Assembly (NCBI RefSeq): GCF_018326005.1
Contig: NZ_AP021903.1
Location: 4,435,501-4,499,500 of the forward strand
From: Pseudomonas sp. Seg1
Lineage (GTDB): Bacteria; Pseudomonadota; Gammaproteobacteria; Pseudomonadales; Pseudomonadaceae
DNA length: 64,000 bases
Direction of reading: 5' to 3'
Under the pieces are notes generated by a model. That model made no database searches. It had not been told where the DNA came from and was given only the letters and a program-made list of their open reading frames with translations. Below are positions 9,563 to 17,647 of the stretch, piece after piece (position 1 is the stretch's first letter; every line of letters begins with the position of its first letter). The position numbers were made by a program, and so were the translations under genes.

Positions 9563-10045
9563 TCAGTGTCTTTCGAGGGCATTCACCAGATCATGGAAGG
9601 CTTCACGGTTGGAATCATTCAGCCCCATGAGGATCTTGTGCGCTTCCAGCACCTTGATCCGCACCACTTCTTCCGACTGATCCTGATCAGGCAGATCGTC
9701 CAGGCATTCCGGGCACGGCACGGGATGGTTGACGATGTTGAACACCTGCTCGAAGCCCATCGATTGCAGGAGACGGGTGATGTCATCGTGGGTGGTAACG
9801 ACGGTCGGCAGCAGGCCGACCTTCTGCCGCGACAGGATCGACAGCTTGGCCAACAGACCCAGCGTGGTGCTGTCGATGCTGCGGGTTTCGGTCAAATCGA
9901 TCACGATCGCGTTGAAATTCAGCGCGGTGAAGATTTTCTCAATAGTCGCATCCAACGCCGAACACAGGGTCAGGCGAACTTCACCGACGAACTTCAGGAC
10001 GAAGGTGCCATCCTGCTCGGCGAACTGGATTCTACCGGTACTCAT
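9563..10045 (-). CDS. rssC: STAS-domain anti-sigma-antagonist-like protein (RssC type)
   Basis: 160 residues. The first ~100 form a STAS domain: VLKFVGEVRLTLCSALD, then IDLTETRSIDSTTLGLL, where the serine in RSIDSTT is the usual phosphorylation position. The last ~55 residues carry CPECLDDLPDQ, an acidic extension outside the STAS fold. Its ATG overlaps the TAA of the upstream PP2C response regulator by one base, so the two are coupled and probably act together as phosphatase and substrate. In Pseudomonas this pair is associated with control of RpoS level; that link is from family knowledge, not shown here. Confidence 0.85.
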   Translation of the reverse strand: MSTGRIQFAEQDGTFVLKFVGEVRLTLCSALDATIEKIFTALNFNAIVIDLTETRSIDSTTLGLLAKLSILSRQKVGLLPTVVTTHDDITRLLQSMGFEQVFNIVNHPVPCPECLDDLPDQDQSEEVVRIKVLEAHKILMGLNDSNREAFHDLVNALERH

Positions 10046-11226
10046 TAAAGATTCCTGCTCAACACCAACAGGGCGATATCATCCGGCATCTCCCCTAGCG
10101 TGGCCAATCCAAACACTTGCCGCAGACCATCCAGGCTGCCGCCCGCTGACTTCACCCGCTGGGGCAAAGCCGCTTCTTTTTCTTTGAGCGTAGGTTCTGG
10201 CAATAGATCCAGAATGCCATCAGACATCAGCGTCAGGCTGAACGTCGGCGGCAGCTCAAGCACGTGATCTTCGTAAGTGGCTTCATTGAAAAGCCCCACC
10301 GGCAGACCACGTCCTTCCAGATAACGAACACTGTCAGGTGTGTACAACACGGGCAAAGGCAGATGGCCGCCGATGCTATAGGTCAACAAACCGGTCTCCT
10401 CGTCGATGACTCCACCGACCATTGTGACGTGTTTGCCCAGCTTACAACTGATCAGCCCCCGGTTGATATGACCAAGGACTTCCGAAGGCTTGAATTCCGG
10501 CAAGGTGCCGTTGCGCTTGGACTCGAACAGCAAGCGCGTGGTCATGAACTTCAGCAGCACGGTGACAAAGGCTGATGAGGCACCATGACCGGATACATCC
10601 GCCAGGTAGAACGCAACCCGGCGCTCGTCGACACGGAAATAGTCGACAAAATCACCCGACAGGTACAACGACGGGATGATCTGGTGGGCAAACTTGAACT
10701 CGTCGATGCTCCACGGGCTTTCCGGCAGCATGTTCATCTGCACCTGGCGACCGGCGTTCTGGTCTTCCTGGAGCAGGTTCAGGCTGGCTTCGAGCTCGCG
10801 GTTGGCCTTTTCCAGCTTCTCGCGATAGCGCTGGTTTTCCAGCAGCAGGCGCGCACGATCCAGGGCCCGGCGCACGGAGTGCTCGAGCACAGCCAGATCT
10901 TCGAGAGGCTTGATCAGGTAATCCGCCGCGCCCAGGCGCAGGGCCTCGACCGCGTCGTTCATCACGCCGGCACCCGAAACCACAATCACCGGAGTTTGCG
11001 GCGACAGCTCGGTGACCTGACGGATGAGTTCGAGACCGCCCATCTGCGGCATGCGCAGATCGCAGATGACCAAGTCGGGCTTGTCTTGCTCGAATACCTG
11101 AAGACCCTGTTGGCCGTTGCTGGCCTGCAGGACGCTGAAACCACTGTCTTCCAAATAGGCCGCGAGGCTCGCGCGCACTACTTCGTCATCATCGATTATC
11201 AGCAGCGTGGCACTGGTTTTTGGCAT
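10045..11226 (-). CDS. rssB: Response regulator with PP2C (SpoIIE-type) phosphatase domain, RssB type
   Basis: 393 residues from ATG 11226 (MPKTSATLLIIDDDEVVR); the frame is open further upstream but this matches the family start. Receiver domain: acidic pair D12/D13, phospho-acceptor D56 in VICDLRMP and K106 in ADYLIKPLED. A coiled-coil linker follows (about 135-170). The C-terminal PP2C-like domain has SGDFVDYFRVDERR and LADVSGHGASSAF with metal-binding aspartates and ends LMSDGILDL. It is the upstream member of a pair with the STAS gene. Homologues act in RpoS turnover; the phosphatase domain distinguishes it from plain receiver-only regulators. Confidence 0.88.
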   Translation of the reverse strand: MPKTSATLLIIDDDEVVRASLAAYLEDSGFSVLQASNGQQGLQVFEQDKPDLVICDLRMPQMGGLELIRQVTELSPQTPVIVVSGAGVMNDAVEALRLGAADYLIKPLEDLAVLEHSVRRALDRARLLLENQRYREKLEKANRELEASLNLLQEDQNAGRQVQMNMLPESPWSIDEFKFAHQIIPSLYLSGDFVDYFRVDERRVAFYLADVSGHGASSAFVTVLLKFMTTRLLFESKRNGTLPEFKPSEVLGHINRGLISCKLGKHVTMVGGVIDEETGLLTYSIGGHLPLPVLYTPDSVRYLEGRGLPVGLFNEATYEDHVLELPPTFSLTLMSDGILDLLPEPTLKEKEAALPQRVKSAGGSLDGLRQVFGLATLGEMPDDIALLVLSRNL

Positions 11227-11501
11227 GTGGGCAAACGGCGCCAGAATTAGGTTGGCGTAGTTGGCGGGGCGACAGGCCCTGCACTGACTACTGGATTCGC
11301 TTTCTAGCCTCTCTGCTGCACCGCTTTCGAGCGTTAGCTCCGTACACGGTTGCACCAGAGGTGCCCTTCTAAGGCGCAGACGGTACTCCCATCCGCGGGG
11401 CGTTTCAAGCATGCGCCGATGGTCGCTTGACGACTTTACTTGTCAAATCACCGAGAGTTATAAGAACAGCTCAAACCGTAACCCAATGGAAGGACGAAAC
11501 C

Positions 11502-11801
11502 ATGAGTCAAACCGGTCGGGACTACAGCGAAAAGCGCGATTTCATCCGCATGCGGGTCGATGCCGATGTCGTGTTGATTCATGCAGGTGATGAGGTTTCA
11601 GCGGTGTGCATCGACCTCTCGAGCAGTGGCATGCAGGTCGAGGCGCCGCGTCAGTTCGCGGTTGGCGACCGCTTGAGTGTACGCATCGACTCCGAGCATG
11701 CGGCACTCAGCGGCCTTGAGGCCGAGACCGAAGTCGTCTGGGTCAAGGCGCAGGATGACAAGACTCAGCGCCTCGGCCTGACCATTCTGCAGATGACATA
11801 A
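11502..11801 (+). CDS. Small PilZ-domain protein (c-di-GMP receptor)
   Basis: 99 residues from ATG 11502 (MSQTGRDYSEKRDFIRMRVD) with a clear SD GGAAGGA eight bases upstream. Nearly the whole protein is one PilZ domain: RxxxR (R12, R16) and the second motif IDLSSSGMQVE (D38, S40, G43). These are the residues that bind cyclic-di-GMP. It has no output domain, so it is likely a single-domain adaptor. Monocistronic, with its own terminator. Confidence 0.88.
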   Translation: MSQTGRDYSEKRDFIRMRVDADVVLIHAGDEVSAVCIDLSSSGMQVEAPRQFAVGDRLSVRIDSEHAALSGLEAETEVVWVKAQDDKTQRLGLTILQMT

Positions 11802-11810
11802 GCGCACACA

Positions 11811-11843
11811 AAAAAGGCGACCCGGAGGTCGCCTTCTTCATTC
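11811..11843. terminator. Bidirectional terminator between PilZ gene and mlaA
   Basis: AAGGCGACC / GGTCGCCTT stem (11814-11835) with CGGA loop, A's on the left and TTCTTC on the right; placed to stop both convergent transcripts. Confidence 0.85.
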
Positions 11844-11855
11844 TATCGGTCGAAA

Positions 11856-12545
11856 TCAAAAATCGTCTTCGACCTGACCATCCTTCACCTTGAACTCGCG
11901 GTTCTGCAAGTAGGCGTTGCGGATGAAGGTGTATTTGTCGCCGCTGATCAACTTCTCGCTCGACAGCAGGCTGGCGCGGGTGTCGACGATGTTCAAGCCG
12001 AACACCGAGTTACGCACCGGCACGTCGTTGATGTAGCGGTAAGGACCGGTGTAGCTGTCGACGTATTTCGACGGCGCATCACGCAGGGTGCTTGGGCCCA
12101 TCAGCGGCAGCATCACGTATGGACCACTGCCGACGCCCCAGTAGCCGAGGGTCTGGCCGAAGTCTTCATCGCTGCGATTGAGGCCCATTTTGGTGCCGAC
12201 ATCGAAGAAGCCGAGCAGACCGAACGTGGTGTTGAAGATAAGGCGTGCGGTGTCGACGCCAGCCGCAGCCGGTTTGGCCTGCAGGATGTTGTTCGCCAGG
12301 TTGGTGACATCACCGACGTTGCGGAACATGTTGTGGATGCCATCTTCGAGAAATTGCGGCGTCACAAACTCGTAGCCTTGCGCCAGCGGCTTCAGCGCGT
12401 AGGTGTCGACGAAGTCGTTGAACTCGAAGATCGGACGGTTGACGCTCTCCCAAGGGTCTTCTTCCGTTGCCGCTTGAGTGGCGAACGGCGCCAGCAACAA
12501 GCCGGCATATACACAAAGCTGAGCGAGCGAAGGGCTCCAGCGCAT
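11856..12545 (-). CDS. mlaA: MlaA (VacJ) outer-membrane phospholipid transport protein
   Basis: 229 residues. After a signal peptide (cleavage likely after FATQA, residue 25) comes the MlaA fold: DPWESVNRPIFEFND, TARLIFNTTFGLLGFFDVG, GLNRSDEDFGQTLGYWGVG and PSTLRDAPS are family hallmarks. Known role: removing mislocalised phospholipid from the outer leaflet of the outer membrane and passing it to MlaC. Unusually, no lipobox cysteine follows the signal peptide; the only cysteine is at residue 11 inside the hydrophobic stretch and not in a lipobox context. The remaining mla genes are not in this window. Monocistronic. Confidence 0.93.
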   Translation of the reverse strand: MRWSPSLAQLCVYAGLLLAPFATQAATEEDPWESVNRPIFEFNDFVDTYALKPLAQGYEFVTPQFLEDGIHNMFRNVGDVTNLANNILQAKPAAAGVDTARLIFNTTFGLLGFFDVGTKMGLNRSDEDFGQTLGYWGVGSGPYVMLPLMGPSTLRDAPSKYVDSYTGPYRYINDVPVRNSVFGLNIVDTRASLLSSEKLISGDKYTFIRNAYLQNREFKVKDGQVEDDF

Positions 12546-12740
12546 AGAAAAACTCCTTGGATTTGTACTGGCGCGAGCAGCTTCGCCCGGGCGTAAGGCC
12601 GCTAGTATAAGCGCAAAAGGTCTTTTGGGCAGTCTGGGAATGAAGCTACTTGTAGGACGTTTCCAGCGCCCTGTTCACACGCCTGTCATCCAACTGTCAC
12701 CGGCGCGCCCTAGCCTTATGGTTATTTCAGGGACGCTGCC

Positions 12741-13361
12741 ATGTCACATGCCGAAACCTTGCCTCTCGCTGCACCCGGCCTGACCGCCGTATTGTTCGGT
12801 CTCAGCGGATGCCTGGTGGATTTCGGTGCTCGCGCCCGGCAACAGACCATTTCCCTGCCCGAACAGGCCGAAGCCACACCGGGCGCACTTGAGAGCCTGC
12901 ACAACTTGCAGCGCCAGCAGATTCCCTGCGCCTGGATCGATGAGTTGCCCCCTGCCCTTGCACTGCCGCTGTCGGCGACTCTGCCGGCGTGGATCAAGCC
13001 TGCGCAACATTCGGCAACAATCAATCCGTGGCCCGCTCCCAACGCGTGCTGGCAGGCGCTGATGGACTTGAACGTCGGCAGCCTGGACGGTTGCGTCCTG
13101 GTCAGCGGCGAACCACGTCTGCTGCAATCGGGGCTGAATGCCGGGTTATGGACCATTGGCCTTGCGTCCTGCGGTTCGCTCTGCGGCCTGGCACCGGGCG
13201 AGTGGCAGGCCTTGAGCCAGAAGGAACGCGAGCAACTGCGCGGCAAGGCGACGGTGCAGTTGTTCGGGCTTGGCGTGCACTCGGTGATCGATCATCTGGG
13301 CGAGCTGGAGACCTGTCTGGCGGACATCAGCCTGCGCCGTCTCAAAGGCGAAAAGCCCTGA
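12741..13361 (+). CDS. Phosphonatase-like HAD protein lacking the catalytic aspartate
   Basis: 206 residues related to phosphonoacetaldehyde hydrolase-like HAD enzymes. The conserved skeleton is clear: AVLFGLSGCLVDFG aligns with the nucleophile loop, LNAGLWTIGLASCG with the motif before the C-terminus, and EWQALSQKEREQLRGKA with the C-terminal helix. But the nucleophile aspartate position is glycine (FGLSG instead of x-D-x-x-G), and the acidic motif IV position reads VSGEP rather than GDT/DDT. It is also about 60 residues shorter than phosphonatases. It is therefore probably not a hydrolase. Neighbours are mlaA (divergent) and a DUF4404 gene. Its role is unknown. Confidence 0.75.
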   Translation: MSHAETLPLAAPGLTAVLFGLSGCLVDFGARARQQTISLPEQAEATPGALESLHNLQRQQIPCAWIDELPPALALPLSATLPAWIKPAQHSATINPWPAPNACWQALMDLNVGSLDGCVLVSGEPRLLQSGLNAGLWTIGLASCGSLCGLAPGEWQALSQKEREQLRGKATVQLFGLGVHSVIDHLGELETCLADISLRRLKGEKP

Positions 13362-13469
13362 TCGGGATCATGCAGGTTGTACAAGAGTGGATTAATCTAA
13401 AGGTCAGCCATAGACCTTTGGCGCGCGGCTGCGGTCAATGCCAGTGCCTCTCGATAAAAGGAAAACACC

Positions 13470-13733
13470 ATGCCCGCCCAAGAACTGCAAAAACAGCTCG
13501 ATACCCTGCGCGAGCAACTGGAGCAGAATCCGCCGCTGTCGGAAGTCGAACGTGAGGATTTGCATGCGCTGATGGCGCAGATTGAATCTGAAATCAAACT
13601 GGAGTCGGCTACTCAGGACGCCAGCATCGCCGATGGCGTGAATCTGGCAGTTGATCGCTTCGAACTCGAACACCCGGCCATTGCCGGCACCTTGCGCAAC
13701 ATCGTCAATGCGCTGGGCAGCATGGGGATCTGA
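13470..13733 (+). CDS. DUF4404 family protein
   Basis: 87 residues, MPAQELQKQLDTLREQLEQN, highly charged and mostly helical with a heptad-like N-terminal half, then a conserved tail HPAIAGTLRNIVNALGSMGI. This is the DUF4404 pattern found in Pseudomonas; function unknown. SD AAAAGGAAAA precedes ATG. It lies about 110 bases after the HAD gene and has a strong terminator. Small soluble helical protein, possibly oligomeric. Confidence 0.85.
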   Translation: MPAQELQKQLDTLREQLEQNPPLSEVEREDLHALMAQIESEIKLESATQDASIADGVNLAVDRFELEHPAIAGTLRNIVNALGSMGI

Positions 13734-13748
13734 TTCCCCCGCATGCAA

Positions 13749-13779
13749 AAAAGCCCTGCCATTTCTGGCAGGGCTTTTT
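13749..13779 (+). terminator. Terminator after DUF4404 gene
   Basis: AAGCCCTGCCA / TGGCAGGGCTT stem with TTTC loop followed by TTTTTC. Confidence 0.92.
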
Positions 13780-13806
13780 CATTTCTACTGTGGCAATGCA
13801 ATACCC

Positions 13807-13896
13807 TGTAGGAGTGAGCCTGCTCGCGATAGCTGACTGAAATTCAACGTTGATGTCGACTGCTGCACCGCTGTCGCGAGCAGGCTCACTCCTACA
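13807..13896. repeat. REPIN, GAGCCTGCTCGCGA class
   Basis: TGTAGGAGTGAGCCTGCTCG at 13807 and its inverted copy ending CTCACTCCTACA at 13896, arms of 26-27 bases with about 37 bases between. The core (GAGCCTGCTC) differs from the GCGGGC class elsewhere in the window. Between convergent DUF4404 and queF. Confidence 0.88.
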
Positions 13897-13905
13897 TTGG
13901 TTAAT

Positions 13906-14736
13906 TTATTGACGCACCAAGCGATGGTTCGGCAGTTGTACGCTTTCGGTGCTGCGATACGGGTTGATATCCAGCCCACCGCGACGCACATAACGCGCAA
14001 ACACCGTCAATTTCTCCGGCTTCAGCAACCGCTGCAGATCAAGAAAGATCCGCTCCACGCACTGCTCATGGAAGTCCGAGTGCTGGCGGAAGCTGACGAT
14101 ATATTCCAGCAGACTGGCGTGATCCAGCGCCGAGCCGCGATATTCCACCACCACACTGCCCCAGTCCGGCTGACTGGTCACCGGGCAATTGGACTTGAGC
14201 AAATGGCTGTGCACGCTTTCCTCGACGATGCGCGAATCATCGCAGCGCAGCAGTTCCGGACGCGGGTGCTCGTAGTTGCTGACGCTGATATCCAGATCGT
14301 CGATGCACACGCCGGGCAGTGCCACAACACCTTCCGCCTCAACGTCTTTCAGGCTGCGAACCCGCACACCGACCGGCTTGCCGGCAGCGGTAGACAGGTC
14401 TTTGACCAGCGTCGCTTCCAACGTCGCGATATCGGCAAACGCGGTCTGGTTCAGCGAGTTCAGGTACAGCTTGAACGACTTCGATTCGATGATGTTCGGC
14501 GAATCCGCCGGTATGCTGAACTCACCGATCGCTACCACCGGCTTGCCCGACGGCAGCAGCCACGACAATTCGAAGCAGTTCCAGAAATCCACGCCTTTAT
14601 ACGGCAGGGTTTCGGCGGTCAGGCCCAATTCGGCCCATTTCGCGGTACGCGGAATCGGGAACAGCAGGGACGGCGTGTAGGTGGCGATGTATTCGCTGGA
14701 CTTGCCCAGCGGCGAATGTTCGGCTGCGGGATGCAT
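13906..14736 (-). CDS. queF: NADPH-dependent 7-cyano-7-deazaguanine reductase QueF
   Basis: 276 residues, the long (YqeF-like, two-subdomain) QueF form. The QueF motif [17 protein letters not shown] (residues 81-97) binds NADPH, and the catalytic cysteine and acid are C184 and D191 in [12 protein letters not shown]. It reduces preQ0 to preQ1 in the biosynthesis of queuosine, the modified base at the wobble position of GUN-anticodon tRNAs. Cytoplasmic. Monocistronic and convergent with the DUF4404 gene. Confidence 0.97.
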   Translation of the reverse strand: MHPAAEHSPLGKSSEYIATYTPSLLFPIPRTAKWAELGLTAETLPYKGVDFWNCFELSWLLPSGKPVVAIGEFSIPADSPNIIESKSFKLYLNSLNQTAFADIATLEATLVKDLSTAAGKPVGVRVRSLKDVEAEGVVALPGVCIDDLDISVSNYEHPRPELLRCDDSRIVEESVHSHLLKSNCPVTSQPDWGSVVVEYRGSALDHASLLEYIVSFRQHSDFHEQCVERIFLDLQRLLKPEKLTVFARYVRRGGLDINPYRSTESVQLPNHRLVRQ

Positions 14737-14797
14737 GGCGGAAACCTGACTGAAGAATCAGCGGATTCTACCAGCCTTTGCTCGCGCCTTTGAGTGC

Positions 14798-15331
14798 TTA
14801 CTGACTGACAGTCAGTTTGCCGACCATGCCGGCCTGATAATGCCCGGGAATATTGCAGGCGAACTCCAGGCTGGTGGCCTTGCTGAAGGTCCAGGTCAAC
14901 TCGGCGGTTTTGCCCGGCTCCACCAGCACACTGTTGGGATCGTCATGCTTCATGCCATGGCCCATCGCAGCGTGATCCATGCCCGCCATGTCGTGGGACA
15001 TTTCTTTCATGCCGGTAGGCGTGAGCATGCCGCTTTGCTGCATCTGCAACATTTCCTGCTGGTGTGCGGCGTGCATTGCCGCGTCACCGAGGTTGAATTC
15101 GTGCAGCAACTGGCCTTTATTCACCAGTACAAAGCGAATCGTCTCACCCGCTTTGACTTGAATCGCCTTCGGATCAAACGACATGTCGTTCAGCACCACC
15201 TCGACGCTGCGTGTAGCCTTTGCGGCGGGCGCCGGCTGGCCGAAATCGTAGCTGTGCGCAGGTCCGGCCCAGACCGGCGAACTCAGCGCCAGCAAACAGG
15301 CCGCCACGGCCAAAGAGTTGCGCAAAAACAT
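14798..15331 (-). CDS. Periplasmic cupredoxin-like copper protein with Met/His-rich insert
   Basis: 177 residues with a signal peptide ending PVWA (residue 22). The mature part is a cupredoxin: VVLNDMSFDP and AGETIRFVLVNKG start the barrel, and type-1 copper ligands are visible as H77 (LLHEFNLG), C159, H164 and M169 (FACNIPGHYQAGM). Between the first ligand and the C-H-M loop is an insert (about 84-130) with ten methionines and six histidines, a likely extra Cu(I) site. The gene is divergent from copRS, and a CopR box lies 78 bases upstream. Inferred role: periplasmic copper buffering or detoxification. Confidence 0.88.
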   Translation of the reverse strand: MFLRNSLAVAACLLALSSPVWAGPAHSYDFGQPAPAAKATRSVEVVLNDMSFDPKAIQVKAGETIRFVLVNKGQLLHEFNLGDAAMHAAHQQEMLQMQQSGMLTPTGMKEMSHDMAGMDHAAMGHGMKHDDPNSVLVEPGKTAELTWTFSKATSLEFACNIPGHYQAGMVGKLTVSQ

Positions 15332-15408
15332 AGTCCTACTCCAACAAGATAAGGTTCAGCCTGTGGGAAACTTTAGCCGGCCTGCGCTGGCATCTGCCTG
15401 ACAGGCAG

Positions 15409-15424
15409 ATTACAACTTTGTCAG
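15409..15424 (-). promoter_or_regulatory. CopR box
   Basis: Read on the minus strand: CTGACAAAGTTGTAAT, which fits the CTGACA-N5-GTAAT motif reported for Pseudomonas CopR. It lies 78 bases upstream of the cupredoxin start and 71 bases before copR, so it could serve both. The motif is recalled, not searched. Confidence 0.7.
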
Positions 15425-15494
15425 GTTGGCGGTTATCGCCTGCTCTCACGGTATAAAGCTTTCGTTATTACAACCGAACCCACCCGAGTTACCC

Positions 15495-16175
15495 ATGAAA
15501 CTGTTGATCGTCGAAGACCAAGCGAAAACCGGCCAATACCTGCGCCAAGGCCTGACCGAAGCCGGCTTCAACACCGAACTGGTGGCCGACGGCAACAGCG
15601 GGCAGCAACTGGCCTTGAGCGGCGACTACGCGCTGTTGATCCTCGACGTGATGCTGCCCGGGCGCAGTGGCTGGCAGATCCTGCACGCGGTGCGCAGCGC
15701 CGGTCTCGACACGCCGGTATTGTTTCTGACAGCCAAAGACGCTGTGGAGGACAGGGTCCACGGCCTCGAACTCGGCGCCGACGATTATCTGGTCAAGCCT
15801 TTCGCCTTCTCCGAACTGCTCGCGCGGGTGCGCAGCCTGCTGCGTCGCGGCAGCGCCACACCGCAGGAAACCAGCCTGCAACTGGCCGACCTGCGCCTGG
15901 ACCTGATTCGCCGCCGGGTCGAGCGCAGCGGTCAACGCATCGACCTGACCGCCAAGGAATTCGCCTTGCTGGAAATGCTCCTGCGCCGTCAGGGCGAAGT
16001 GCTGCCAAAGTCGTTGATCGCCTCGCAGGTGTGGGACATGAATTTCGACAGCGACACCAACGTGATTGAAGTGGCGATCCGCCGTTTGCGCTTGAAGGTC
16101 GATGACGAATTCCCCAACAAACTGATCCACACCGTACGCGGCATGGGTTATGTGCTTGAGGAGCGTCAAGCCTGA
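15495..16175 (+). CDS. copR: Copper-responsive response regulator CopR (OmpR family)
   Basis: 226 residues from ATG 15495 ([20 protein letters not shown]). Receiver domain with D51 as phospho-acceptor ([14 protein letters not shown]) and [12 protein letters not shown]; the OmpR winged-helix domain has [20 protein letters not shown] and ends in [12 protein letters not shown]. The N-terminus is typical of heavy-metal regulators CopR/CusR/PcoR. The stop overlaps the copS ATG by one base. Neighbouring cupredoxin and the CopR box support copper as the signal. Activates copper-resistance genes when phosphorylated by CopS. Confidence 0.92.
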   Translation: MKLLIVEDQAKTGQYLRQGLTEAGFNTELVADGNSGQQLALSGDYALLILDVMLPGRSGWQILHAVRSAGLDTPVLFLTAKDAVEDRVHGLELGADDYLVKPFAFSELLARVRSLLRRGSATPQETSLQLADLRLDLIRRRVERSGQRIDLTAKEFALLEMLLRRQGEVLPKSLIASQVWDMNFDSDTNVIEVAIRRLRLKVDDEFPNKLIHTVRGMGYVLEERQA

Positions 16176-17524
16176 TGCGCCGCCTGTCCTTGAGTTCACG
16201 TCTGGCCCTGCTGTTTGCCGCTTGCACCGCCGTGGTATCACTGTTTGCCGGGGTGTTGTTCAGCCGCGCCAGCGAGGCGCACTTCATTGAGCTCGACCAG
16301 CAATTGCTGGACGGCAAACTGATCGGCCTGCGCCGCGCCTTGCAGGATGTTCAGGCCAATGAAAGTGAGGCGCGGTTGGCGGATGAACTGAGTCGCCAGG
16401 CCGATCTGTCACTGCGCATCACTGGCGGTGACGGCCAACGTTGGTACGACAGCTCGATTCATGTACCGCGCGATCTGCCGCAAACAAGCGGTTTGTCGAC
16501 CATCAGTGACGCGGGCACCGATTATCGTGTGCTCAACGCCCCGCTCTACCCGGACAAAAGCGACTCGCCACAATTGACCCTGTTGCTGGACATCACCCAT
16601 CACCAGCATTTCCTGCAACGCATGCAGCATTTGATCTGGCTGACCGTTGGCCTCTCTGCACTGGCTACCGCGTTACTCGGTGCCTGGGCCGCCCGCAGTG
16701 GCTTGCGTCCACTGCGGCGCATGAGTGCTGTGGCCCGTGGGATTTCTGCCCAATCGCTCAATGCCCGACTGCCGGAAGCGCAAATGCCGCCAGAGCTAAC
16801 GGAATTGGCCCACAGCTTTAACGCCATGCTCGGACGACTCGACGACTCGTTTCAACGGCTGTCTGCGTTTTCTGCCGACATCGCCCATGAACTGCGCACA
16901 CCGCTGTCGAACCTGCTGACCCACACCCAGGTCACCCTCACCCGCCCGCGAGCGCTGGAAGACTACCGCGAAGCACTGCACAGCAACCTCGAAGAACTGC
17001 AATGGATGGCGCAACTGGTCAACGACATGCTGTATCTGGCCAAGGCGGACCACGGATTGTTGATGCCCAAGCGTGAGGCGCTGGAACTGGCGGACGAAGC
17101 GGATGCGTTGTTGGAGTTTTTTATGCCGCTTGCCGAGGACGCCGGGGTGGCCATGAGCCGTGAAGGCCAAGCGCGAATCGAGGGTGATCGCAGCATGTTG
17201 CGTCGGGCGTTGTCGAATTTGCTGGATAACGCGCTGCGCTTTACCCCGGTTGAGGGCTACGTAAGTTTGCGGATCGTTGATCAACCGAGCGCTGTGCGCA
17301 TTTCAGTCGAGAACAGTGGCGAGGGGATTTCTGCGGAGTTGTTGCCACGGCTGTTTGACCGGTTTTATCGGGCCGATCCGGCGCGGCAGGAAGGCAGCAG
17401 TGAGCATGCGGGGTTGGGGTTGGCGATTACTCAATCCATCGTCCGCGCCCATGGTGGGCAGATTCATTGCGAATCAGAAACTGGATGGACACGGTTTGTG
17501 ATTGAGTTGCCGAAGAAGGATTGA
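16175..17524 (+). CDS. copS: Copper sensor histidine kinase CopS
   Basis: 449 residues. Two membrane helices (about 10-30 and 152-174) flank a periplasmic sensor domain of about 120 residues; then HAMP, the H-box SADIAHELRTPLSN (H238), the N-box LSNLLDNALRFTP and G-box HAGLGLAITQSIVRAHGG. This is the heavy-metal sensor kinase architecture (CusS/CopS). Coupled to copR by a one-base overlap. Inner membrane; expected to sense periplasmic copper through the sensor domain and phosphorylate CopR. Confidence 0.92.
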   Translation: MRRLSLSSRLALLFAACTAVVSLFAGVLFSRASEAHFIELDQQLLDGKLIGLRRALQDVQANESEARLADELSRQADLSLRITGGDGQRWYDSSIHVPRDLPQTSGLSTISDAGTDYRVLNAPLYPDKSDSPQLTLLLDITHHQHFLQRMQHLIWLTVGLSALATALLGAWAARSGLRPLRRMSAVARGISAQSLNARLPEAQMPPELTELAHSFNAMLGRLDDSFQRLSAFSADIAHELRTPLSNLLTHTQVTLTRPRALEDYREALHSNLEELQWMAQLVNDMLYLAKADHGLLMPKREALELADEADALLEFFMPLAEDAGVAMSREGQARIEGDRSMLRRALSNLLDNALRFTPVEGYVSLRIVDQPSAVRISVENSGEGISAELLPRLFDRFYRADPARQEGSSEHAGLGLAITQSIVRAHGGQIHCESETGWTRFVIELPKKD

Positions 17525-17543
17525 GGCTCGCCGTTCCGGCCCC

Positions 17544-17634
17544 ATCGCGGGCAAGCCCGCTCCCACAGGTTCCGAGTCGTTTTAAAAATTCGTGCCCGAC
17601 TCAAAACCCTGTGGGAGCGGGCTTGCCCGCGATA
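17544..17634. repeat. REPIN, GCGGGC class
   Basis: ATCGCGGGCAAGCCCGCTCC at 17544 and inverted GTGGGAGCGGGCTTGCCCGC ending near 17630, arms nearly perfect complements of 26 bases. Between convergent copS and lolE. Confidence 0.92.
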
Positions 17635-17647
17635 GCAAATTCAAAGC

